Source: DATHWB01 sp040902855 (GTDB lineage: Bacteria > Actinomycetota > Acidimicrobiia > Spongiisociales > ZC4RG35). From it: a stretch of DNA of 20,058 nt. The notes beneath the pieces were generated by a model, which was not told the origin of the DNA, did not search any database, and worked only from the letters and a program-made list of their open reading frames with translations. Of the stretch, positions 15,033 to 20,058 are shown piece after piece (the first letter of the stretch is position 1; each line of letters opens with the position of its first letter). The stretch covers positions 1 to 20,058 of the forward strand of contig JBBDWN010000107.1 of the NCBI GenBank assembly GCA_040902855.1, read 5' to 3'. The position numbers were made by a program, and so were the translations under genes.

Positions 15033-16222
15033 CGGTCCACGTCTCCCAGCACGAAGTCGAGCGAACCCATGATGGCGATGATGTCAGGGATGATCGTGCC
15101 TTCCAGTGCCCAAGGCAGGATCGAGATGTTGGAGAACGAAGCGGAGCGGATCTTGAGGCGATACGGCCCCTGGCCGCCATCGGAAACGAGGTAATACCCC
15201 ATCTCGCCCTTCGGGTTCTCGGCCCGAACGTACGTCTCGCCGGCAGGGACCTTGATGATCTTCGGGACCTTCGCCTGCAACGGTCCGGACGGGATACCGT
15301 CGATCGCCTGGCGGATGATCGCGGCCGACTGCCGAATCTCCTCGAGACGGACCCACCAGCGGTCCCAGCAGTCGCCGTTTCGGCCAACCGGGATCGTGAA
15401 GTCGAAGCGGTCGTACGGGAGATAGTCCTCGACCTTGCGCAGGTCGAAACGCACGCCGGAAGCTCGAAGATTGGGGCCGGACACACCGTAGGCGGCAAGG
15501 ATGTCCGCCGGCAGGACACCGATTCCCTTGGTACGGGCGAGGAGGATCTCGTTGCCGGCGACGAGATCCTCGATCTGGTCACAGGCCTCGTCGATGAAGT
15601 CCATCGCGGTGCGCGTCTCGTCCAGAAAGCCCTTCGGAAGATCCTGGATCTGCTTGCGCATCGTCGATCCGGATCCGGCCGCCGGCTTGACGCCGCCGAT
15701 GCGGTTGAAGTTCGGATGGAAGCGCCCGCCGGTCACGCTCTCGAGCAGGTCGAGGACGCGCTCGCGCTCGCGCAGGGCAAAAAACAGGGGCGTGGCCGCT
15801 CCCAGCTCCAACGGGTAGGAAGCCATGAACACCATGTGCGACGAGATGCGAGCCATCTCGGTGAGGATCAGCCGGATGTACTGGGCCCGCTCGGGAACCT
15901 CGATCTCCATGAGCTTCTCGGCAGCCACGATGAACGGGATCTCGTTGGCATACCCTGACACCCAGTCGATGCGGTTGATGAGCGCCGTGATCTGGGGATA
16001 GTTGCGCACTTCGGCGAGCTTCTCGTACCCGCGGTGCATGTAGCCGATCACCGGCTTGACGTCGTAGGCACGCTCGCCGTCGATCTTCGCCACCAGCCGG
16101 AGCACTCCGTGGGTGGATGGATGCTGCGGGCCGATGTTGAGGGTCATGTCCTCGGTTTCGAGCTCGACAGAGACCGAGGCCTCGGAGAGGTGACGGACGA
16201 GATCCTGATCGGTGATCGTCAT
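15029..16222 (-). CDS. nuoD: NADH-quinone oxidoreductase subunit D (49-kDa type) with Y-to-W in the quinone site
   Basis: 397 residues, full length. NuoD lines the quinone head-group site with NuoB. GPQHPSTHGVLRLV carries the conserved quinone-site H38, followed by GYMHRGYEKLAEVRNY. The next motif, normally R-x-D-Y, reads NRIDWVSGYANE, so residue 87 is tryptophan where the quinone-hydrogen-bonding tyrosine (Y87 in Thermus thermophilus Nqo4) is expected. The rest, including GGVKPA, LRASGVRFDLRK and GEMGYYLVSDGGQGPYRLKIRSASF and the terminal GSLDFVLGDVDR, is canonical. It starts four bases after nuoC, from an ATG preceded by GGAGGCATGAGGCG. Confidence 0.97.
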   Translation of the reverse strand: MTITDQDLVRHLSEASVSVELETEDMTLNIGPQHPSTHGVLRLVAKIDGERAYDVKPVIGYMHRGYEKLAEVRNYPQITALINRIDWVSGYANEIPFIVAAEKLMEIEVPERAQYIRLILTEMARISSHMVFMASYPLELGAATPLFFALRERERVLDLLESVTGGRFHPNFNRIGGVKPAAGSGSTMRKQIQDLPKGFLDETRTAMDFIDEACDQIEDLVAGNEILLARTKGIGVLPADILAAYGVSGPNLRASGVRFDLRKVEDYLPYDRFDFTIPVGRNGDCWDRWWVRLEEIRQSAAIIRQAIDGIPSGPLQAKVPKIIKVPAGETYVRAENPKGEMGYYLVSDGGQGPYRLKIRSASFSNISILPWALEGTIIPDIIAIMGSLDFVLGDVDR

Positions 16223-16226
16223 CGCC

Positions 16227-17024
16227 TCATGCCTCCGGATTCTCGGTGGAGGGCCCATCGGCAACATCGGTCTCACCGGCATCATCGCCGCCGTTGTCCG
16301 CATCCGGCATGGCTTCCACGTCGACCTTGCCCGGCCACGGCTTCACCTCGCGACTGAGCAGCGGATAGGTCTTGCGGAGCGGATGGCCGACGAAATAGGT
16401 CGGGAGGTAGATCGGCTCCAGCCCGGGGTGGCCGTCGAAGACGATGCCGAACATGTCATGCGACTCGCGTTCGTGCCAGTCGGCGCCGGGAAAGGCGGGA
16501 ACGAGACTCTCGATCCGGGGGCTCTCGGCGTCGATGTCGGCAGAGAGGGTCACTCGACGGCCCTCGCTGAGGTCGCTGAGGGTGCAGAGGATCTCGTAGC
16601 GATCCGTCGTCTCGTCGCTGAGCGGGTCACCGACCGCCACCTCGTTCGACCAGTGGGTGGCACTCAGCCACGAGAAGAAGACGAGCCCGAACTGGTCGCG
16701 AACTGCCTGCACCGAGTCTCTCCAGCGGTCGGCCGACACCTTGACCTTCGCGGTGCCGAAGGCGACCTCCGCAGTACCTCCTACGGCCTCGGCGACCTCG
16801 GCCGCGAAGGCTTCCAGCGGACCCTCTTCGACGGTCGCCTCCTCGGTGGTCGCGTCCTCGGCAGTCGCCTCCTCNNNNNNNNNNNNNNNNNNNNNNNNNN
16901 NNNNNNNNNNNNNNNNNNNNNNNNNNNNNNNNNNNNNNNNNNNNNNNNNNNNNNNNNNNNNNNNNNNNNNNNNNGTGGTCGCGTCCTCGGCAGTCGCCTC
17001 CTCGGTGGTGTCAGACGGGCTCAT
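16227..17024 (-). CDS. nuoC: NADH-quinone oxidoreductase subunit C with acidic repeat extension (contains gap)
   Basis: The 30-kDa-subunit domain is clear: EGPLEAFAAEVAEAVGG to the end, with the signature FPGADWHERESHDMFGIVFDGHPGLEPIYLP. Ahead of it is an unusual acidic, Ala/Thr/Glu-rich extension built from ten-residue repeats (EEATAEDATT), interrupted by 100 N, so the true length is unknown. The C-terminus is also acidic (DADNGGDDAGETDVADG). NuoC is a soluble subunit of the peripheral arm that packs on NuoD. ATG 17024 overlaps the nuoB stop by 14 bases; an in-frame GTG at 17030 is the alternative start. The reading frame happens to be kept across the placeholder, which proves nothing about the real gap. 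Confidence 0.92.
   Translation of the reverse strand: MSPSDTTEEATAEDATXXXXXXXXXXXXXXXXXXXXXXXXXXXXXXXXXXEEATAEDATTEEATVEEGPLEAFAAEVAEAVGGTAEVAFGTAKVKVSADRWRDSVQAVRDQFGLVFFSWLSATHWSNEVAVGDPLSDETTDRYEILCTLSDLSEGRRVTLSADIDAESPRIESLVPAFPGADWHERESHDMFGIVFDGHPGLEPIYLPTYFVGHPLRKTYPLLSREVKPWPGKVDVEAMPDADNGGDDAGETDVADGPSTENPEA
16846..17004. repeat. 30-bp tandem repeat in the nuoC 5' region, flanking the gap
   Basis: A 30-bp unit beginning GTGGTCGCGTCCTCGG (forward-strand reading) occurs at 16975-17004 and again at 16846-16874, the second copy cut one base short by the N run. A diverged half unit follows at about 16830-16845. Each unit is itself two similar 15-bp halves (...GTCGCGTCCTCG and ...GTCGCCTCCTCG). 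On the reverse strand it encodes EEATAEDATT. Gap placement exactly between identical copies indicates an assembly break caused by a longer tandem array. Confidence 0.85.
16875..16974. other. Scaffold gap (100 N) inside nuoC
   Basis: Exactly 100 N placed between identical 30-bp repeat copies within the nuoC coding region. Its true length is unknown and probably a multiple of 30 bases if the reading frame is intact. Confidence 0.98.
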
Positions 17025-17508
17025 GGTCACGCTGATTCCACTTTTCCTTGATGTCCTCGCCCTGGATCTTCTTCTGCAGGAGCAGGATGCCGTCCAAGAG
17101 GGCCTCCGGTCGGGGCGGGCAACCAGGGACGTACACGTCGACGGGAATCAACTGGTCGACGCCCTTCGTCACCGAATACGAGTCCCAGTACGGCCCCCCG
17201 CAGTTGGCGCACGAGCCCATCGAGATCACGTACTTCGGCTCCGGCATCTGGTCGTAGAGCCGCTTGACGGCGGGCGCCATCTTGTCGGTGACAGTGCCGG
17301 CCACGACCATCAGGTCGGCCTGGCGGGGTGACGCCGGAAGCGGGATGATCCCGAACCGCATCGAGTCGTAGCGGGGCCCGGAGGCAGCCATCATTTCGAT
17401 CGCGCAGCAGGCGAGGCCGAACTGGAACAGCCACAGCGAGTACTTGCGGGACCAGTTGAGGAGCCACGAGACGGGTTTCGGTACGCCGAACTGCTGGACT
17501 ACTCCCAC
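17011..17508 (-). CDS. nuoB: NADH-quinone oxidoreductase subunit B, cluster N2
   Basis: 165 residues. NuoB binds the terminal [4Fe-4S] cluster N2 that hands electrons to quinone. The ligands are visible: tandem C34-C35 in GLACCAIEMM, C100 in SMGSCANCGG and C130 in VPGCPPRPEAL. The start is the GTG at 17508, which overlaps the nuoA stop by ten bases; a G-rich stretch (AAGGGGG) lies just upstream and no ATG is available near the conserved N-terminus. The stop at 17011 overlaps the start of nuoC. Confidence 0.96.
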   Translation of the reverse strand: MGVVQQFGVPKPVSWLLNWSRKYSLWLFQFGLACCAIEMMAASGPRYDSMRFGIIPLPASPRQADLMVVAGTVTDKMAPAVKRLYDQMPEPKYVISMGSCANCGGPYWDSYSVTKGVDQLIPVDVYVPGCPPRPEALLDGILLLQKKIQGEDIKEKWNQRDHEPV

Positions 17509-17864
17509 CGCAGGACCCCCTTCTTGATGGCGTAGACGAGTCCTTCGACGAGAGTCAGCATGAACAGGACGATGGCCACGAGACCGAAAAGCCCGAGATC
17601 CTCGGCCATGATCGCCCACGGGAACACGAAGACGGCCTCCACGTCGAAGACCACGAACAGCAGGCCGAAGACGTAGTACCGGACGTAGGTCTGGCTCCAT
17701 CCCGAGCCGACGGGGTCTACCCCGCACTCGTAGGTGGTGCGCTTGGCCTTCGTCGAGTTGGAGGGGCGGATGATCGAGGCGACGCCGAGAATGGCCAATA
17801 CGAGGAGCACACCGAGGACTGCAAAGGCCCCGACCGTGATGTAGTCCTGGAAATACTGGCTCAT
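17499..17864 (-). CDS. nuoA: NADH-quinone oxidoreductase subunit A
   Basis: 121 residues, three transmembrane helices, the first gene of the operon. The conserved loop TTYECGVDPVGSGW contains the cysteine exposed in the deactive state of mitochondrial complex I, and TM2 carries RYYVFGLLFVVFDVEAVFVFPWA with the membrane acidic residues. The ATG at 17864 has GGGG five bases upstream. A promoter-like TATACT lies about 35 bases before the start. Confidence 0.97.
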   Translation of the reverse strand: MSQYFQDYITVGAFAVLGVLLVLAILGVASIIRPSNSTKAKRTTYECGVDPVGSGWSQTYVRYYVFGLLFVVFDVEAVFVFPWAIMAEDLGLFGLVAIVLFMLTLVEGLVYAIKKGVLRWE

Positions 17865-17897
17865 GAAACCCCGTAGACCTCTCCGTGACCCGCGGCG

Positions 17898-17925
17898 AGT
17901 ATAGGAACCGGGGTTGGCCGCCCAA
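17898..17925 (-). promoter_or_regulatory. Candidate nuo operon promoter
   Basis: Read on the reverse strand: TTGGGC at 17925-17920, a 16-base spacer, then TATACT at 17903-17898 (five of six -10 bases). The transcript would start near 17891, giving a 5' leader of about 27 bases to the nuoA ATG. The -35 is weak. CGGGGTT and AACCCCG copies (17867-17873 and 17909-17915) flank the -10 as an inverted repeat. Confidence 0.5.
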
Positions 17926-17957
17926 ATCCATCAGGACCGCATCTTGCGGGCGTTCTG

Positions 17958-17963
17958 TAGCCT
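17958..17963 (+). promoter_or_regulatory. TANNNT -10 box for a probable leaderless transcript
   Basis: TAGCCT ends six bases before the ATG at 17970, the same geometry as the TAGGCT box before the acetyltransferase gene. No Shine-Dalgarno precedes the ATG. No convincing -35 is visible. Confidence 0.4.
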
Positions 17964-17969
17964 TGAATC

Positions 17970-19004
17970 ATGAGTGTCGTCGTGGGTGGCACCGACCCGG
18001 ACACAGCCGTCAGCCGCAGCCCCCGACGCCGAGCCACGGCGTTGCTGCTGACGCTCGCGGCGGGAGTGGTGATTGCAGTCGTCGTGCTTCCCCCGTTCCC
18101 AACCGCCGACCAGATCGTTTCCACTGCGGGATTCGACGAGGCGACCGTCCTCGACAGCGGACGATGGATCCCCGTCGGCACCAGTCCTCACTCCCCGTTC
18201 GATGCCAGGCGACTAGGTGATCGTTTCGTGTGGATCATCGACGGCGGCATCGCGGCAATCGACTCCGCTGGTGTGACGACGACCGTGTCGTTCGCAGAGG
18301 GCGAAGAGGTGGCCCGACTCACATCTGACGGGGCGACGGGAGTCGCTCACGGTCTCAGCGATGGACGACCGGCCCTGTGGACGAGTTCAGACGCGACGAC
18401 CTGGGACAAGCGGTTGCTCCCGTGGTCGGGATCGGTGCAGGCGGTCGCCATCCGCCCCGACGGACTGGTCGTCCTGGGCACCGACTCGACCCGCGCACGG
18501 GAGATCGTCGCGCATCAACTCAGCCAGGGGTGGGCGGTACGCGCCGCCGATCTGCCTGACACCGGACTGTGGTCGACTGGAACAGGCGTGGTTGGGCGGG
18601 GAACCCTCTCCGACGGCTCTGTCGGCTATCTCTACAGCACCGACGGGATGTCCTGGGAAGACATAGGACCCCACCTGTCGCTCCACGACGGCGAAGTGGC
18701 GACACTCAACTACACCGAGAGAAGTCCCCTCCTCGTGCTGGCGGATGACGGCACCGTGATTCGGCCTCCCGAAGTGCCGGCTGTCTCGCTGTGGAGAATC
18801 GGAGACCGCTTCTGGCTGCAGACGCCGACCTCGGTCTGGTGGTCGAACGATGGCAACCGCTGGAGTCCCCTCCCGCTCGATCGGGCGCACGGCATTCAGG
18901 AGGGAGCGCCGATCCTCCTCCCCTTCTCGGACCGCGCTCTCCTGACCGTCGGCGGGAGTCGCGGTTCACTTCGCAACGTCTATACGTGGATACTGGGGGC
19001 GTGA
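17970..19004 (+). CDS. Membrane-anchored protein with Asp-box/BNR-like repeats
   Basis: 344 residues. A basic N-terminus (SPRRRATALLL) leads into one hydrophobic helix at about 22-41, so the protein is probably exported and stays anchored or is cleaved. The rest is strand-rich. Three segments resemble Asp boxes (S-x-D-x-x-x-W): WTSSDATTWDK at about 137, YSTDGMSWED at about 222 and WWSNDGNRWSP at about 290. These mark beta-hairpin turns in propeller folds of the sialidase/BNR type. The catalytic residues of a sialidase are not evident, so a binding or sensing role is as likely. It is divergent from nuoA and ten bases ahead of a phosphodiesterase gene on the same strand. Fold inferred from the repeats; function unknown. 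Confidence 0.78.
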   Translation: MSVVVGGTDPDTAVSRSPRRRATALLLTLAAGVVIAVVVLPPFPTADQIVSTAGFDEATVLDSGRWIPVGTSPHSPFDARRLGDRFVWIIDGGIAAIDSAGVTTTVSFAEGEEVARLTSDGATGVAHGLSDGRPALWTSSDATTWDKRLLPWSGSVQAVAIRPDGLVVLGTDSTRAREIVAHQLSQGWAVRAADLPDTGLWSTGTGVVGRGTLSDGSVGYLYSTDGMSWEDIGPHLSLHDGEVATLNYTERSPLLVLADDGTVIRPPEVPAVSLWRIGDRFWLQTPTSVWWSNDGNRWSPLPLDRAHGIQEGAPILLPFSDRALLTVGGSRGSLRNVYTWILGA

Positions 19005-19014
19005 GCACGTTCCC

Positions 19015-20058
19015 ATGCTGATTCCGTCGACCTCGGGTCGCGGGCTGGTCAACCTCGTCGCCGATCTCGAAAGAAGGCTCACGGGATCGTGCATGGCAGA
19101 TCCGCTCGACGCCGACCTGGCCGAACTCGTCCCGGACGGCGATAGCGTGTGTCTCGTGCTGTTCGACGGGCTCGGGGCCTCCCAGGCGGTGGGTGTCGAG
19201 GAGTTCGCCGGGTCACTGAAGGCCGTGCTCCACGCCCCCTTCCCGACGACGACCACGGTCAGTCTCGCTTCGGTGGCGAGCGGGCGAACAGCGCGGGGAC
19301 ACGGGGTGCTCGGCCACCTCATGTGGCTCCCGGTCGAAGGCGTCGTCGCCAACGTCCTCAAGTTCGTGACCCCGGCCGGACAGCCCGTCCGGACCAACTA
19401 CGAGGCCTTTCTCCCCGGCCACACGCTCTGGGAGCGATTGCGGGCGGCGGGAATCGAGCCGATCACCGTGCAGCCCGGGGGGTTCGCCGGATCACCGCTG
19501 TCGACCGCCCTCTACCGCGGCTGTCGATTCGAGGCCGTCTGGTCGAAGTCGGAGTGGATCGACGCCACGGCCCAACTGGCGTCCGAACCGGGACGATTCG
19601 TGTTCTCCTACTGGCCCGACGTCGACGTCGCAGCCCATGTCAGCGGCCGATCGAGTGCGGCATACCGTCACGCGGTGACAGGCGCGGCGCGGTTGTGGCA
19701 ACGACTTCGCGAACGGGTTGCGGGACCGCTGGTGGGAACCGCCGACCACGGCCACCTCGACTACCGGGAGTCGGGCAAACTCATCCTGCGCGACCAGTCC
19801 ATGGACTCGCTCACCTGGTTCGGCGACTCGCGGGCGCTGATGGCACGAGGTGACGCCGGGAAAGCAGCCGACTTGCTCGCCGCGACCGGGGCGCGGACCT
19901 TCACCCCCGAGGAGTTCGAAGACTGGTTCGGCTCCGATGACGATCCTCACCCGGAACTGAGCAAGCGCATGCCCGATTTGGTGGCGCTGGCGGCGGACGA
20001 GACTCTGCTGTTGCCGCCCGGCTTCGACAAGCGACTGGTGGGATATCACGGTGGGCTG
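19015..20058 (+). CDS. Alkaline-phosphatase-superfamily phosphodiesterase/nucleotide pyrophosphatase (3' partial)
   Basis: 348 codons open to the window end with no stop. Superfamily metal and nucleophile motifs appear in the correct order. LVLFDGLGAS supplies D51. FPTTTTVSLASVASG supplies the probable catalytic threonine (78-81), followed by RGHGVLGH. SYWPDVDVAAHVSG supplies D202/D204 and H208. GTADHGHLDY supplies D244 and H245. YHGG near the end supplies a last histidine at 345. This pattern fits type I phosphodiesterase/nucleotide pyrophosphatase (PF01663) enzymes, which use two zinc ions. There is no signal peptide, so it is probably cytoplasmic. The start ATG is the first in frame after the upstream stop; only a distant GGGGG could serve as ribosome binding site, so coupling to the preceding gene is likely. 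Substrate unknown. Confidence 0.88.
   Translation, partial: MLIPSTSGRGLVNLVADLERRLTGSCMADPLDADLAELVPDGDSVCLVLFDGLGASQAVGVEEFAGSLKAVLHAPFPTTTTVSLASVASGRTARGHGVLGHLMWLPVEGVVANVLKFVTPAGQPVRTNYEAFLPGHTLWERLRAAGIEPITVQPGGFAGSPLSTALYRGCRFEAVWSKSEWIDATAQLASEPGRFVFSYWPDVDVAAHVSGRSSAAYRHAVTGAARLWQRLRERVAGPLVGTADHGHLDYRESGKLILRDQSMDSLTWFGDSRALMARGDAGKAADLLAATGARTFTPEEFEDWFGSDDDPHPELSKRMPDLVALAADETLLLPPGFDKRLVGYHGGL

Noticed and set aside
1..20058. CRISPR array, transposase, integrase, tRNA or rRNA gene.
   Set aside because: No regularly spaced direct repeats other than the nuoC coding repeat, no transposase-like protein and no recognisable RNA gene on either strand.

Overview
The window is GC-rich and carries dense, often overlapping genes with actinobacterial-style products and signals: GTG starts, TANNNT -10 boxes with almost no leader, a DUF1059 protein and a LeuA2-type citramalate synthase. 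A high-GC actinobacterium is the best reading, perhaps of the Acidimicrobiia, but that placement is inference. Two runs of exactly 100 N (7355-7454 and 16875-16974) are scaffold gaps of unknown true size, so this looks like a draft or metagenome assembly.

Left part (1-4394). A two-gene forward operon encodes a membrane-anchored small extracytoplasmic protein and a polytopic protein built from about six DUF5671-like repeats. It converges, with a 34-base overlap, on a reverse-strand ECF sigma factor and its membrane-anchored probable anti-sigma protein. Behind them is a second reverse-strand group: a 28-codon upstream ORF with a strong Shine-Dalgarno, a conserved hypothetical protein coupled to it, and a 50-residue DUF1059 protein.

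Middle (4395-7454). The forward gene cimA (citramalate synthase, the pyruvate route to isoleucine) has an unusually readable leader: a promoter whose -35 lies in a 17-bp palindrome, an 11-residue leader peptide with four consecutive isoleucine codons, a perfect 10-bp hairpin starting in the leader stop codon, and an intrinsic terminator with six T, all before the cimA Shine-Dalgarno. This is the layout of an isoleucine-responsive transcription attenuator and is the main find. Next come a CoA-pyrophosphatase-type NUDIX gene (reverse) and a divergent RimJ/RimL-type acetyltransferase (forward, cut by the first gap).

Right part (7455-17969). A complete reverse-strand complex I operon runs nuoA-B-C-D-H-I-J-K-L-M-N with no nuoE, nuoF or nuoG. 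The genes overlap or nearly touch and are probably one transcript from a promoter just upstream of nuoA. The NuoD quinone-site tyrosine is replaced by tryptophan, and NuoC carries an acidic tandem-repeat N-terminal extension in which the second assembly gap falls. The encoded enzyme therefore probably takes electrons from something other than NADH through NuoEFG, or borrows EFG from another locus.

Right edge (17970-20058). Divergent from nuoA is a membrane-anchored protein with Asp-box/BNR-like repeats, followed ten bases later by an alkaline-phosphatase-superfamily phosphodiesterase that runs off the window. There are no tRNA or rRNA genes, CRISPR arrays or insertion sequences that I can recognise.
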